NCBI RefSeq assembly: GCF_000716595.1
Contig: NZ_JNXC01000001.1
Span: 868,001 to 932,000 of the forward strand
Source of the DNA: Saccharothrix sp. NRRL B-16314
GTDB taxonomy: Bacteria; Actinomycetota; Actinomycetes; Mycobacteriales; Pseudonocardiaceae
DNA: 64,000 bases
Reading direction: 5' to 3'
Shown: positions 26,082 to 36,938 of the stretch, one piece after another
Layout: every line of letters starts with the position of its first letter
Position numbering within the stretch: the stretch's first letter is position 1
Notes under the pieces: model-generated
The model's database searches: none
Told to the model about the DNA's origin: nothing
The model's input: only the letters and a program-made list of their open reading frames with translations
Made by a program: the position numbers and the translations under genes

Positions 26082-27493
26082 GCCCGGGGTCGCGGCCGGT
26101 GCTGGTGGTCGGCGCTGGTCCGGTGGGGCTCACCGCCGCGCTCCTGCTGGCTCGCGCGGGTGTGCCGACGACGGTCCTCGAGGCTGCCGAACGCCGCCAG
26201 GGGGTCGGCTCGCGGTCCATCTGCGTGCACCGGGACGTGCTGAACATCCTGGAACGGGTCGGCGTCGGGCAGGCCGTGGTCGACGCGGGCGTCACCTGGT
26301 ACCGCGGCCGGACCTACTACCGGGACCGCGAGGTGCTCACCGTCGAGCTGCCGCACGCGGAGGGCTTCCCGCCGTTCGTCAACACGCCCCAGACCGTGGT
26401 CGAAGAGATCCTGCATGCGAAAGCCAGTCGACAGCCGCTGATCGACCTCCGTTACGGTCAGAGAGTCGTTGGTGTGCAACAAACCGACCGCGTCATCCTG
26501 CGGACGGTCGACGAGATCCACGAAGGCACGCACTGCGTGGCGGCGGACGGTGCGCACTCGACGGTCCGCGAGCTGCTCGGCGTCGCGTTCGACGGCCACT
26601 CGTTCGCCGACCGGTTCGTGATCGCGGACATCCGGGTCGACCTGGGTCACCCCGAGCCGGAGCGCCGCTTCTACTTCGACCCGCCGTGGAACCCCGGCCG
26701 GCAGGTTCTCGTGCACCCCCAGCCGGACGGGGTGCACCGGATCGACTGGCAGGTGCCGGAGGGTTTCGAGCTGACCGAGGATCACATCCGCGCGATCACC
26801 GGCGACCGTCCGTACGAGGTGCTGTGGCAGTCCACGTACCGCTTCCACCAGCGCCGAGCCGCCCGGTTCCGGGTGGGGAACGTCCTGTTGGCGGGCGATG
26901 CCGCGCACGTGATGAGCCCGTTCGGCGCGCGTGGCCTGAACTCGGGGGTGTGCGACGCGGACAACGCGGCGTGGAAGATCGCCCTCTCCCGTGCCGGTGA
27001 GGCGGGTCCGCACCTGCTGGAGTCGTACCACGACGAACGCGCGGCGGCGGCCGATGAGAACCTGCGCGTCACCGGCAGGACCATGCGCTTCCTGGTGCCG
27101 CGGACGGAAGCCGAACGTGCCTACCGGCGGCACGTGCTGGAGCACGGTCTGACGGACCGGATCGACTCGGGCAGCCTGTTCGAGCCCTTCCCGTACCGCG
27201 ATTCACCGTTGACCACGAACGGCAACGGCGAACTCCGCCCGCACAGCCACCGCTACGGCCCCGGCTTCACGGTGGAGGCGGACGCCCTGATCCGCCCCGA
27301 CGGCCACACCGCCGCCCTCGCCCCAACCGGCCGCGCCCCAACCCACCCCAACGGGACCGATGGCACCCCGCCCGAGGCCCGCCCAGCCGAGCGCACCCCC
27401 ATCGAGCGCGCCCCAGCCGGGTTCGGTCAGGGCGAACTCGACCGGGCCCTGCGTCGCGCCAAGGGCTTCACCGACGCCGAGGCGTCAACATGA
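26078..27493 (+). CDS. FAD-dependent aromatic monooxygenase
   Basis: A 471-residue class A flavoprotein monooxygenase. PVLVVGAGPVGLTAALLLAR is the GxGxxG motif, ADGAHSTVRELLG the DG motif, and LLAGDAAHVMSPFGARGLNS the GD motif, all in the usual order. It would hydroxylate a phenolic substrate using NAD(P)H and O2, in the manner of PheA/MhpA-type enzymes. The C-terminal thioredoxin-like domain of phenol hydroxylases is absent; instead there is a Pro/Thr/Ala-rich tail of about 70 residues. The ATG overlaps the stop of the MBL gene (ATGA). Its last 26 bp overlap the end of the convergent P450 gene. Substrate unknown. Confidence 0.88.
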   Translation: MSPGSRPVLVVGAGPVGLTAALLLARAGVPTTVLEAAERRQGVGSRSICVHRDVLNILERVGVGQAVVDAGVTWYRGRTYYRDREVLTVELPHAEGFPPFVNTPQTVVEEILHAKASRQPLIDLRYGQRVVGVQQTDRVILRTVDEIHEGTHCVAADGAHSTVRELLGVAFDGHSFADRFVIADIRVDLGHPEPERRFYFDPPWNPGRQVLVHPQPDGVHRIDWQVPEGFELTEDHIRAITGDRPYEVLWQSTYRFHQRRAARFRVGNVLLAGDAAHVMSPFGARGLNSGVCDADNAAWKIALSRAGEAGPHLLESYHDERAAAADENLRVTGRTMRFLVPRTEAERAYRRHVLEHGLTDRIDSGSLFEPFPYRDSPLTTNGNGELRPHSHRYGPGFTVEADALIRPDGHTAALAPTGRAPTHPNGTDGTPPEARPAERTPIERAPAGFGQGELDRALRRAKGFTDAEAST

Positions 27494-28829
27494 ACCCCTC
27501 CGGCTTCAACGTCAGCGTCTCCGCCACCTTCAGCCGGTAGTCGGGCGAGCCGACCAGGTCATACCGCCGCAACACCGTGCCCAACGCCAACGTCGCCTCG
27601 TGCAAAGCGAACTGCCGCCCGATGCACGCCCGTTCACCCGTCCCGAACGGCTTGTAGACGTGTCCGGGCCGCGCGCGCACCTCGGCGGGCGCGAACCGGT
27701 CCGGGTCGAACGCCTCCGGGGTCGGCCACACCTCCGGATCGCGGTGCACCGACGGGAGCAGCACCAACGCCCACTGCCCGGTCCGCATCGGGTACTTCCC
27801 GCCCAGCACGGTGTCCTCCCGCGCCTGCCTGCCGTACCCCGGCGCGGTCGGCCACAGGCGCAGCGCCTCGTCCAGCACCCGCCGCACGTACCGCAGCTTG
27901 GCGACCTGCTCGAACTCCGGCACCTCCGCCGAACCCCACACCGCGTCGATCTCGGCCCGCGCCCGCTCGACCACCTCGGGGTGCCGTGACAGGTAGTGCA
28001 GCGCGAACGACAGCGCACCGGACGTCGTCTCGTGCCCCGCCACCAGGAACGTGATCACCTGGTTGCGGATGTTCACGTCGTCCAGCTCGCCGGACGACAG
28101 CATCAGCCCGAGCAGGTCCGTCCCGTGCGTCCCGCGCCGCGACCGGATCACCTCGTCCACGACCTCGGCCAGGTACGCGAGGTCGCGTTCGTACTGCTCC
28201 CTCGCCGCACGGCCGAACAGCTTGCGCACCAACGGGAGCGTGGTGGTCGTGCCCTGCGCGTACGCCAGCGACCCGACCATCGCGCGCACGAACGGGTGGG
28301 TGGAGGACCGTTCGAACGACTCGAACGAGTACCCGAACCCGACCTGCCCGATGGTCTCCAGGGTCAGCTTGGTCATGTCCGCCGACACGTCCACGACCTC
28401 ACCCCGGTCCCACTTCTCGACCAGCCGCGCGGTCACGTCGACCATGGTCGAGTGGTAGCCGCGCATCGCGCTCTGCGTGAACGCGGGCAGCAGCACGTCG
28501 TGCGCCGCCTTCCAGTTCGGCTCCTCGTTGTAGGCGGTGAACAGGCCGTCGCCGCCGATGTCGCGCAACGCCTCCACGCCGAGCGCGAGGTGCTTGGAGA
28601 ACCGCGACTCGTCGGCCAGCTCCGCCGCCAGCCCGGCGCCGGCGACGAAGACGATCTCCCGCCGCAGGAACCGCCGGGTGAAGATCGGTCCGAGGTTGCG
28701 GGCCTGCGCCATGGTGTCCTGCACGGGCGTGCGCCGGCCCGCACCGACGACGTCACCCAGCAACGGCACCCGCCAGCGCGGGTGCGGGATCGCGGTCGTG
28801 TCCATGGAGTCCATCGCTTTCGCAGCCAT
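27468..28829 (-). CDS. Cytochrome P450, CYP102-heme-domain-like
   Basis: A 453-residue soluble P450. The I-helix oxygen-binding motif is FLVAGHETTSG, the K-helix ExxR is in LDEALRLWPTAPGY, and the heme loop is FGTGERACIGRQFALHEA, with Cys402 as ligand. ETIGQVGFGYSFESF and the overall style resemble the fatty-acid hydroxylase domain of P450 BM3 and eukaryote-like bacterial P450s, so a long-chain fatty acid, alkane or terpenoid substrate is plausible. No reductase domain is fused. It is coupled to the upstream SDR gene (stop and start overlap in TGATG) and so is controlled by the SDR promoter and its palindrome. Confidence 0.93.
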   Translation of the reverse strand: MAAKAMDSMDTTAIPHPRWRVPLLGDVVGAGRRTPVQDTMAQARNLGPIFTRRFLRREIVFVAGAGLAAELADESRFSKHLALGVEALRDIGGDGLFTAYNEEPNWKAAHDVLLPAFTQSAMRGYHSTMVDVTARLVEKWDRGEVVDVSADMTKLTLETIGQVGFGYSFESFERSSTHPFVRAMVGSLAYAQGTTTTLPLVRKLFGRAAREQYERDLAYLAEVVDEVIRSRRGTHGTDLLGLMLSSGELDDVNIRNQVITFLVAGHETTSGALSFALHYLSRHPEVVERARAEIDAVWGSAEVPEFEQVAKLRYVRRVLDEALRLWPTAPGYGRQAREDTVLGGKYPMRTGQWALVLLPSVHRDPEVWPTPEAFDPDRFAPAEVRARPGHVYKPFGTGERACIGRQFALHEATLALGTVLRRYDLVGSPDYRLKVAETLTLKPEGFMLTPRRR

Positions 28830-29620
28830 CAGCGCTTCCCCTGGTTCGCCCCGCTCATCTTCCGCATCACTTCGTCGTTCGACATCACCCGCTGCATGGC
28901 GGACGAGAACGCCGGGAACGCGCTGCCGAGCACGCTCAGCGCCCGCAGCTCCGGCGGCGCGACGTTCAGCTCGGCCTCGTCCTGCTCGATCGCGGTCAGC
29001 ACGCCGGCCGCGACCTGTTCCGGCGACACGGTGCGCATCCCGGCGGGCGGCTTGGCGCCGGTGTCGGCGAACATCCCGGCGTCCCGCACGAAACCGGGCT
29101 GCACGATGGACACGCCGACGCCGGTGCCGTGCAGTTCGTCGCGCAGCCCCAGCGCGAACCCGCGCAGCCCGAACTTGGTGGCGTTGTAGAGCGACGAGTA
29201 CGCGGAGGCGACCTTGCCCGCCAAGGAGCCGACGTGCACGACGTGCCCGCGTCCGGCGGCGAGCATCGACGGGAGCAGCGCGTGCGTCAGCGCGATCGGC
29301 GCTTCGAGGTTCACCGCCAGCGCCCGTCCGACCTGCTCGGGCGTGAACTCCAGCAGTGCCCCACTGGCCGGCAGCGCGGCGTTGGCGACCAGCACGTCCA
29401 CCGCGCCGACCTCCTCGACCAACCGCCGCACGCCGTCCGGTTCGGCGAGGTCGGCGGTGATGGCGCGGGCGCCGGTCTCCGCGGCCAGCGCTTCCAGCTC
29501 GGTCGTCTTGCGGCCGGTCAGCACGAGGTCGGCGCCCCGGCGGGCGAACGCGCGGGCGATGGCGTGTCCGATGCCGCCGGTCGCGCCGGTGAGCAGAACG
29601 GTCGTTCCGTCGACGTGCAT
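28829..29620 (-). CDS. Short-chain dehydrogenase/reductase
   Basis: A 263-residue SDR. The cofactor motif is [20 protein letters not shown] is the NAG-type strand, and the catalytic Ser and YxxxK lie in [20 protein letters not shown]. It would interconvert an alcohol and a ketone or aldehyde with NAD(P)H. The gene leads an SDR-P450 operon whose promoter holds a perfect 30-bp palindrome; the TetR gene is divergent. An alcohol made by the P450 and oxidised by the SDR is a natural reading of the pair, but the substrate is unknown. GGAGG lies just before the ATG. Confidence 0.9.
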   Translation of the reverse strand: MHVDGTTVLLTGATGGIGHAIARAFARRGADLVLTGRKTTELEALAAETGARAITADLAEPDGVRRLVEEVGAVDVLVANAALPASGALLEFTPEQVGRALAVNLEAPIALTHALLPSMLAAGRGHVVHVGSLAGKVASAYSSLYNATKFGLRGFALGLRDELHGTGVGVSIVQPGFVRDAGMFADTGAKPPAGMRTVSPEQVAAGVLTAIEQDEAELNVAPPELRALSVLGSAFPAFSSAMQRVMSNDEVMRKMSGANQGKR

Positions 29621-29634
29621 GGGACCTCCGTTGA

Positions 29635-29664
29635 CGCTACTGTTCGTTCGAACGAACAGTAGCG
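29635..29664. promoter_or_regulatory. Perfect 30-bp palindromic TetR operator
   Basis: The half-site CGCTACTGTTCGTTC (29635-29649) is followed without spacer by its exact reverse complement (29650-29664). It lies 15 bp upstream of the SDR start and about 70 bp upstream of the divergent tetR gene. TetR dimers often bind such sites, here with the core TGTTCGTTCGAACGAACA, and repress both directions. Confidence 0.85.
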
Positions 29665-29733
29665 CGGATGGCGGCGGCCGTGAATGGCCACCGAGTTTCG
29701 GGTGGACGAGGCGGAGCAGGGGACAATGACGCC

Positions 29734-30300
29734 ATGACGAGGCCCGCCGAGACCCGGCAGCGGATCATCAGCGCCGTGCTGCGGATCGTCGGCGACGACG
29801 GGATCGCGGGCGTGACCAACCGGCGCATCGCGCAGGAGGCGGGCGTCTCGCTCGGTTCCGTCACCTACCACTTCGCCACCCAGCAGGACCTCCTGCGGGA
29901 GAGCCTGCGGTACTTCGTCACCGAGGAGACCAAGCGGTTCGGCGAGCTGGCGAAGGAGAACTCGACCGAGTGCGCCGACCTGGCCGAGGTGGTCGAGATC
30001 GTCGGCCAGGTCGCCGAGGCCACCCGGACGGACAGCGAGCGCCTGGCGCCGTACGAGCTGTACCTGCACGCCGGCCGCGACCCGGAGCTGCGCGCCGCCG
30101 CCGCCGAGTGCTTCGCCGCCTACGACCGGCTCGCCGCGACCGTCCTGACGTCCATGGGGGTGAAGGACGCAGACCGGGTCGCCGGTGCCGTGGTGGGCAT
30201 GGTGATGGGCCTCAAGCTCCGCGCCCTCGCCACCGGTTCCGGCACCGAAGACCTGGTCGACGGCCTGGTGCTGTTGGCGAAGGGCGCGGTCACAGAGTGA
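29734..30300 (+). CDS. TetR-family repressor of the SDR-P450 operon
   Basis: A 188-residue TetR regulator. The N-terminal helix-turn-helix is IAGVTNRRIAQEAGVSLGSV followed by TYHFATQQDLL. The C-terminal domain is helical, with the SERLAPYELYLHAGRDPELR segment of the TetR_C family, and would hold the ligand. It is divergent from the SDR-P450 operon with the 30-bp palindrome between, so it probably represses that operon and itself, released by a substrate-like ligand. The ATG at 29734 follows GACAAT by six bases, a possible -10 for a leaderless message. Its last 11 bp overlap the end of the convergent aldehyde dehydrogenase gene. Confidence 0.9.
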   Translation: MTRPAETRQRIISAVLRIVGDDGIAGVTNRRIAQEAGVSLGSVTYHFATQQDLLRESLRYFVTEETKRFGELAKENSTECADLAEVVEIVGQVAEATRTDSERLAPYELYLHAGRDPELRAAAAECFAAYDRLAATVLTSMGVKDADRVAGAVVGMVMGLKLRALATGSGTEDLVDGLVLLAKGAVTE

Positions 30301-31735
30301 TGCCGGTGAGGACCATCGTGCGCTCCTCGGTGAAGTCGACCATCGCCGACCGCACGCCCTCACGCCCGGTGCCCGACCCCTTCACGCCGCCGTACGGCAT
30401 CTGGTCGGCCCGGTAGGACGGCACGTCACCGATGATCACGCCGCCGACCTCCAGCTCGGCGGCGGCCTCGAACGCCACCGTCACGTCCCGCGTGAACACA
30501 CCGGCCTGCAACCCGTACTCCGTGGCGTTGGCCTGCTCGAACGCCTCGGCCACCGAGTCGACTACGGACACCGCCAGCACCGGCCCGAACACCTCCTGGT
30601 GCCACACCTTCGCCGACTGCGGCACGTCCTGCACCACGGTCGGCTCCACGGTCGTCCCGGTACGCCCGCCGCCGGTGTGCAGCGTCGCGCCGGCGGCCAC
30701 GGCCTCGGCCACCCACTCCTCGACCCGCTTCGCGTTGTCCTCGTCGATCAGCGGCCCGACCTCGACCTCCGGGTCGTGCGGGTCACCGGTCTTCAACGCC
30801 CGCACCGCCTCCACCAGCTTCGGCACGAACGCCTCGGCCACGTCCCGGTGCACCAGCACCCGCTGCACCGCGATGCACGACTGCCCGCCCTGGTAGTTGC
30901 CGAACGTGGCGATCCGGGACGCGGCGAAGTCCAGGTCGGGCCAGTCCGGGCAGATGATCGCGGCCGAGTTGGAGCCCAGCTCCATCAGCACGTGCTTGCG
31001 CGGCGCCGAATCGGTCAGCGACCAGCCGACGGAGGTGGAACCGGTGAACGAGATGACCGGCAGCCGCTCGTCCGTGACCAGGGACTTCATCTCCGAACCA
31101 CGCACCGGCAGCACGGAGAACGCGCCTTCCGGCAGGTCCGTCTCGGCCAGCAGCTCACCGAGCAGCAACGCCGACAGCGGCGTGGCGGACGACGGTTTCA
31201 CGATCACCGGCGCGCCCACCGCCAACGCGGGCGCGACCTTGTGCGCGACCAGGTTCAGCGGGAAGTTGAACGGCGCCACGGCGAGCACCGGCCCGCGCGG
31301 CACCCGGCGCACCACGGCCATCCGGCCCTCGCCGTTCGGGTCGGTGTCCAGCCGCTGGAGGTCGCCGGTGAACCGCCGCGCCTCCTCCGCCGCGAAGCGG
31401 AACGTGTTCACCGCGCGCTTGACCTCGATGTCGGCCCACTTCAGCGGCTTGCCGTTCTCCGCCGTGATGGTCTCCGCGATCTCCTCGGCCCGCGCCGCGA
31501 TCGCCCGCGACACGTGCTCCAGCGCCGCCGCCCGCACGTGCGCCGGTGTGCGGCGGAACTCCTTCGCCACGGCCGCCGCGGCGGCGACCGCCCGTTCCAC
31601 CTGCTCCGGTTCCGGCACCGCGACCGAGGCCACCTCGGTGCCGTCGTACGGGTGGTGGACGGTGATGGCTTGCCCGCCCTGCTCGGCGTGTCCGGCGATC
31701 CAGCAGGGCCTGGGCTGCGGGGTGAACGCGTCCAT
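30290..31735 (-). CDS. Aldehyde dehydrogenase
   Basis: A 481-residue NAD(P)+-dependent aldehyde dehydrogenase. The cofactor and active-site motifs are present: VAPFNFPLNLVAHKVAPALA, ISFTGSTSVGW, MELGSN with the general-base Glu, GGQSCIAVQRV with the nucleophilic Cys, and EVFGPVLAV. It would oxidise an aldehyde to the acid; the branch resembles succinate-semialdehyde or lactaldehyde-type enzymes. It converges on and overlaps the tetR gene. It could finish an oxidation begun by the P450 and SDR, but it is not in their operon. The phosphotransferase gene upstream is on the same strand, 35 bp away. Confidence 0.93.
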   Translation of the reverse strand: MDAFTPQPRPCWIAGHAEQGGQAITVHHPYDGTEVASVAVPEPEQVERAVAAAAAVAKEFRRTPAHVRAAALEHVSRAIAARAEEIAETITAENGKPLKWADIEVKRAVNTFRFAAEEARRFTGDLQRLDTDPNGEGRMAVVRRVPRGPVLAVAPFNFPLNLVAHKVAPALAVGAPVIVKPSSATPLSALLLGELLAETDLPEGAFSVLPVRGSEMKSLVTDERLPVISFTGSTSVGWSLTDSAPRKHVLMELGSNSAAIICPDWPDLDFAASRIATFGNYQGGQSCIAVQRVLVHRDVAEAFVPKLVEAVRALKTGDPHDPEVEVGPLIDEDNAKRVEEWVAEAVAAGATLHTGGGRTGTTVEPTVVQDVPQSAKVWHQEVFGPVLAVSVVDSVAEAFEQANATEYGLQAGVFTRDVTVAFEAAAELEVGGVIIGDVPSYRADQMPYGGVKGSGTGREGVRSAMVDFTEERTMVLTGITL

Positions 31736-31770
31736 GGTCCACACCGTAGGCCCGCACGGGGTGGTTGGAC

Positions 31771-32505
31771 CTATCGATCTTGGAAGTGATTTCGGACGTA
31801 CTCCGCATGGCCCAGGTAGTAGTGGTCGTGGCCCTCCGCCCGCTGCCGCGCGAACTCGGGCCGGTCGCGGATCATCGTGATCATGTCGTCCAGCCTGGCC
31901 AGCACCCGGCGCCCCAGCCCGGCCACCGGGATGCCGTACTCGGCGCAGAACAGCCCGGCCCGCCGCCACTGCTCGTCCGGCGTGCCGAACTCCGGGGAGA
32001 ACGGCACCAGGCAGTACGCCGTGTAGGCGACGTCCCACCACCGCGGACCCGGCCGGGCGGTGTCGAAGTCGAACACCCCCGCGGGCAGGCCGTCGCGGAA
32101 CACCATGTTGTACGGCGCGAGGTCGTTGTGGCAGATCACCTCGACGGGCGACAGGGCCGGGTGCTGCCAGCCGTCGTCCACCGACACCGCGCCGGACGCC
32201 ACGAGCGCCGCCGACGCGTCGTGCAGCCGGCGGACCATCCGCGCCACCGCCACCAGCACCTCGTCGGTGCGCAGTCCGTCCGCCAGCGGCGGGTGGCCCA
32301 CCTCACCCTCCAGGTACGACAGCACCTCGCGCCCGCGGTCGTCCACCCCGTGCACGACCGGCGAGATGCCAAGCGGGGCAAGGTGTTCCAGCAGCCGGTG
32401 CACGTTCGGGGTCCACGGGCCGGTCGGCCTGCGCACCGTCGACCCGACCCGCACCACCTCGTTGAGCCCGCCACCGGTGAGCGCTTCCTCTTCCACGCAT
32501 GACAT
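31771..32505 (-). CDS. Aminoglycoside-phosphotransferase-fold kinase
   Basis: A 244-residue protein of the APH/choline-kinase family. The catalytic loop reads [12 protein letters not shown] (canonical HxDxxxxN), and the metal-binding DxD region is [20 protein letters not shown]. The N-terminal lobe is short, like many small-molecule kinases of unknown substrate that are wrongly annotated as resistance genes. ATG 32505 or GTG 32496 may be the start; GAAGGA suits the latter. The gene is divergent from guaA and upstream of the aldehyde dehydrogenase. No resistance claim is made. Confidence 0.85.
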   Translation of the reverse strand: MSCVEEEALTGGGLNEVVRVGSTVRRPTGPWTPNVHRLLEHLAPLGISPVVHGVDDRGREVLSYLEGEVGHPPLADGLRTDEVLVAVARMVRRLHDASAALVASGAVSVDDGWQHPALSPVEVICHNDLAPYNMVFRDGLPAGVFDFDTARPGPRWWDVAYTAYCLVPFSPEFGTPDEQWRRAGLFCAEYGIPVAGLGRRVLARLDDMITMIRDRPEFARQRAEGHDHYYLGHAEYVRNHFQDR

Positions 32506-32547
32506 CCTTCACCTGCGCGGATCCGCCAGACGAGAGGTTTTCCCCCA

Positions 32548-34107
<1,560 letters not shown>

Positions 34108-34120
34108 ATCCCCCGAGCAC

Positions 34121-34156
34121 GCGAAAGGCCCGTCCTCCCCAGGACGGGCCTTTCGC
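34121..34156. terminator. Bidirectional terminator after guaA
   Basis: GCGAAAGGCCCGTCCT (34121-34136) pairs perfectly with AGGACGGGCCTTTCGC (34141-34156) around a CCCC loop, followed by TTT. It lies between convergent guaA and the small membrane protein gene. Confidence 0.93.
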
Positions 34157-34175
34157 TTTCCCTGCCATCCCCCCG

Positions 34176-34379
34176 CTAGCGGCGCCGTCGAGCCGACCCC
34201 GCCAGCAGTCCCAGACCGATCACCATCGCCCCGCCGGCCAGCGCCCACCTCAGGTCGAGGAAGTCCGGCCAGGACGCGCCGTCGGAGAGCATGTAGGCGG
34301 CGGCGACGAGGGCCGCGAGCCCGAACACCAGCCCCACCACGTCGACCCCACGCTTCTCGATCGAATCCCGGTCAGCCAC
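34176..34379 (-). CDS. Small two-helix membrane protein
   Basis: A 67-residue protein with two hydrophobic helices (VVGLVFGLAALVAAAYMLSD and LRWALAGGAMVIGLGLLAGS), an acidic start and an ARRRR end, which puts both ends in the cytoplasm. No family recognised. Its ATG overlaps the end of the upstream PspC-domain gene by eight bases, so it is probably made with that protein and may assist it in the membrane. Confidence 0.75.
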   Translation of the reverse strand: MADRDSIEKRGVDVVGLVFGLAALVAAAYMLSDGASWPDFLDLRWALAGGAMVIGLGLLAGSARRRR

Positions 34380-35625
34380 GACTCACCTCCACGTCTCCGA
34401 CTTCACTGCGCACGTCCAGCACGATCTTCAGGCCGCCTTCGCCATCGGCGCCGTTGTCACTGACTTCCTCGCGGCTGTCCTTGCCGTCGGACTTCTGGTC
34501 CAGGCACGCCACCGAGCCCAGCTCGGTCCGGCAGGTCACCGTCACGTCCGCGTCGGCGGGCACCCTGACCTTCGCGCTCCCCAACCCGACCTCGACCTCC
34601 GTGGTCACGGAACCCTCGTTCGGCAGGCCGGTCAGGTCCAGGTCCACTTCACCGATGCTCGTCGCGTAGCGGGCTTCGACCTTCTCCACCGACGTCGGTC
34701 TGGCCTCGGTGTTGCCCATCCGGTCGGAGTCGATCCCCTCGAAGTCGACCGACGTCAGCGCCACCCCGATCATCGACATCGGCACGACCAGCCAGAGCAG
34801 CCCGCGCCCACCGTCACCGCGGAGCGCGCCGATCACCATGCCCGCGCCGAGCACCGCGACCAGCAGGCCGAGGACGTGCTCGACGCCGAACCACGACGAG
34901 TACGACGACGCCACCAGCGACCCGGCCAGCACCACCATGGTCGCGCCGAACGTGGCCACACCCACCCGTGACCTGCGGCGCACCGGCCGCGGGGCCGGTA
35001 CCGCCGGCGTCGTCGCCGCCGGCGTGCCCGCGGGCTCCGGCAGGTCCCACGCGAACGGGGCCGCGCCGAGCGGGTCCCAGGCGGGCGGCGACACCCTCGT
35101 GGTCGTCTGGTCGTCCGTCGACACCGGTTCCCCCACGTCGAAGGCCGGTGCGTCCGGCCGGTTGAGCTGCCCGCGACCGCGGTGCAGCAGGTAGATCGAG
35201 CCGACGGACAGCAGCACGCCGCCGACCATGGTGAAGCCGCCGTCGACGAAGAACCCGGTCGCGGGGATCACCGCGATCCCGAGCAGGATGGTCAACGCGG
35301 TCGGCGTCGAGCTGCGGCCCCGCCCGAGCAACGACTCCGCCGCCGACACCTCGTCGTCGGCCTGCGCCAGCAACAACCAGCCCAGCAGGTAGATGAGCAC
35401 CCCGGCGCCGTTGCACAGCGCCATCGCGACGAACGCGACCCGGACGATCACCGGGTCGAGCTGGTACCGCCGTGCGATACCGGCGGCGACACCGGCGATC
35501 TTGCGACCGTCGTGTGGCCGCCTGGGCCTGGTGGCCCAGAAGTCCCTCAGCGTCTCTTCGACGTTGGCTGCGCTGATGTTCCCGCTCACGGTGACCAGCT
35601 TGCTCAGAACCGGCGCGCCGCACAT
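34372..35625 (-). CDS. PspC-domain membrane protein
   Basis: A 417-residue membrane protein. Residues about 33-90 form a PspC domain (HDGRKIAGVAAGIARRYQLD, then a long membrane helix VIVRVAFVAMALCNGAGVLI). More helices follow, a Pro/Thr-rich loop (residues 165-205), two or three further helices, and a C-terminal soluble region rich in short strands (ARYATSIGEVDLDLTGLP, VEVGLGSAKVRVPADADVTV) like the toastrack/LiaF adhesin-like domains of envelope-stress systems. The divergent neighbour is a PspC-containing sensor kinase with a response regulator. The start is uncertain: ATG 35625 or GTG 35589. Confidence 0.8.
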   Translation of the reverse strand: MCGAPVLSKLVTVSGNISAANVEETLRDFWATRPRRPHDGRKIAGVAAGIARRYQLDPVIVRVAFVAMALCNGAGVLIYLLGWLLLAQADDEVSAAESLLGRGRSSTPTALTILLGIAVIPATGFFVDGGFTMVGGVLLSVGSIYLLHRGRGQLNRPDAPAFDVGEPVSTDDQTTTRVSPPAWDPLGAAPFAWDLPEPAGTPAATTPAVPAPRPVRRRSRVGVATFGATMVVLAGSLVASSYSSWFGVEHVLGLLVAVLGAGMVIGALRGDGGRGLLWLVVPMSMIGVALTSVDFEGIDSDRMGNTEARPTSVEKVEARYATSIGEVDLDLTGLPNEGSVTTEVEVGLGSAKVRVPADADVTVTCRTELGSVACLDQKSDGKDSREEVSDNGADGEGGLKIVLDVRSEVGDVEVSRG

Positions 35626-35705
35626 CGGGGACGCACCCTGAACCGGGCATCGGGTGGAACCCTGATGACCGCCCCCTGCGCGCGTGTGACCATCGAGAGG
35701 TGAGT

Positions 35706-36938
35706 GTGGAGACGAAGGCCGTCGTCGATCCGGTGCGCCGCAGGCGGACGGGTCGGGTGGTCGCGGGCGTGGCCGGTGGTGTCGCCGACCACCTCGGCAT
35801 CGAGGTGTTCTGGGTGCGAGCGGCGTTCGCCGCGTTGACCGCGCTCAACGGCGTCGGCGTGATCGCCTACGGCCTGTTGTGGCTGTTCGTGCCGCAACGC
35901 CCGGTCAGCGAACCGGAGGACCCGCCGAACCCGAGGGAACGCCAGCAGGCGCTCGGCCTGGTCGCGCTCGGCATCGCCGCGGCCGTGCTGGCCGGTCTGT
36001 TCTCCGGCCCGGTGAGCGGCTGGATCGCCGGGCCGCTCGCGGTCGCCCTGGTCGGCGCCGCGGTCGTCTGGCGCGAGGCCGACGAGGCGCAGCGCCGCCG
36101 TTGGCGTGACGGAGCGAAGTCCGGCTTCCTCGGGGCGGGCCGCAGCACGATCGTGCGCGTCCTGGCGGGCATCGCCCTGGTCGCCATCGGCATCGGCGTG
36201 CTGCTGGTCAACAGCTACGGCATCGACCAGCTGCGGTTCGCGCTGCTCGCCGTCGTCGCCACGCTGGGCGGTGTCGCGGTGCTCACCGTGCCGCTGTGGA
36301 TCAAGCTCATCAACGACCTCGGCGAGGAGCGCCGGGTCCGCATCCGCACCGAGGAGCGCGCCGAGATCGCCGCCCACCTGCACGACTCCGTGCTGCAGAC
36401 GCTGGCGCTGATCCAGAAGCAGGCCGAGCAGCCGCGCGAGGTCAAGCGCCTGGCCCGCGGTCAGGAGCGGCAGCTGCGGGAGTGGCTGTACGGGCGGGTC
36501 GTCGACGACAACAGCCAGCCGACGATCATGTCCGCGGCGATCGCCAAGGCCGCCGGCGAGGTGGAGGACAGCTTCGCGCTGGCCGTGCAGCAGGTCGTCG
36601 TCGGCGACTGCGAGCTGGACCCGAACCTGTACGCGCTGGTCCAGGCGGCCCGTGAGGCGATGGTCAACGCGGCCAAGCACGCGGGCGTCGGTGAGATCAG
36701 CGTCTACGGCGAAGTGGAACCCGAACGGGTGACCGTGTTCGTCCGGGACCGGGGCAAGGGCTTCGACCCGGAGACCGTGCCGGAGGACCGGCATGGCCTC
36801 GCGGACTCGATTGGGGGGAGGATGGACCGGCACGGCGGCGAAGTCCGGATCCGCACCCGGCTGGGTGAGGGCACGGAGGTGCAGCTGATGATGCCGAGGA
36901 AGACCGCAGACAAGCGAGAGACGGGGTCCAGGACATGA
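35706..36938 (+). CDS. PspC-domain sensor histidine kinase
   Basis: About 410 residues. A PspC domain (GRVVAGVAGGVADHLGIEVF and two flanking helices) is followed by further membrane helices to about residue 200. The NarL-type kinase core has H226 in AAHLHDSVLQTLALI, then the ATPase boxes AAREAMVNAAKHAG (N box), VRDRGKGFDPETV and HGLADSIGGRM. It would sense envelope stress through PspC and phosphorylate the downstream regulator, with which it overlaps by ATGA. GTG 35706 is chosen since GAGAGG lies five bases upstream; GTG 35700 is the other option. Confidence 0.9.
   Translation: METKAVVDPVRRRRTGRVVAGVAGGVADHLGIEVFWVRAAFAALTALNGVGVIAYGLLWLFVPQRPVSEPEDPPNPRERQQALGLVALGIAAAVLAGLFSGPVSGWIAGPLAVALVGAAVVWREADEAQRRRWRDGAKSGFLGAGRSTIVRVLAGIALVAIGIGVLLVNSYGIDQLRFALLAVVATLGGVAVLTVPLWIKLINDLGEERRVRIRTEERAEIAAHLHDSVLQTLALIQKQAEQPREVKRLARGQERQLREWLYGRVVDDNSQPTIMSAAIAKAAGEVEDSFALAVQQVVVGDCELDPNLYALVQAAREAMVNAAKHAGVGEISVYGEVEPERVTVFVRDRGKGFDPETVPEDRHGLADSIGGRMDRHGGEVRIRTRLGEGTEVQLMMPRKTADKRETGSRT

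Noticed and set aside
31771..32505. Antibiotic resistance gene (aminoglycoside phosphotransferase)
   Set aside because: Only the general APH fold is supported. The sequence lacks features tying it to a drug-modifying subfamily, and its neighbours are metabolic.
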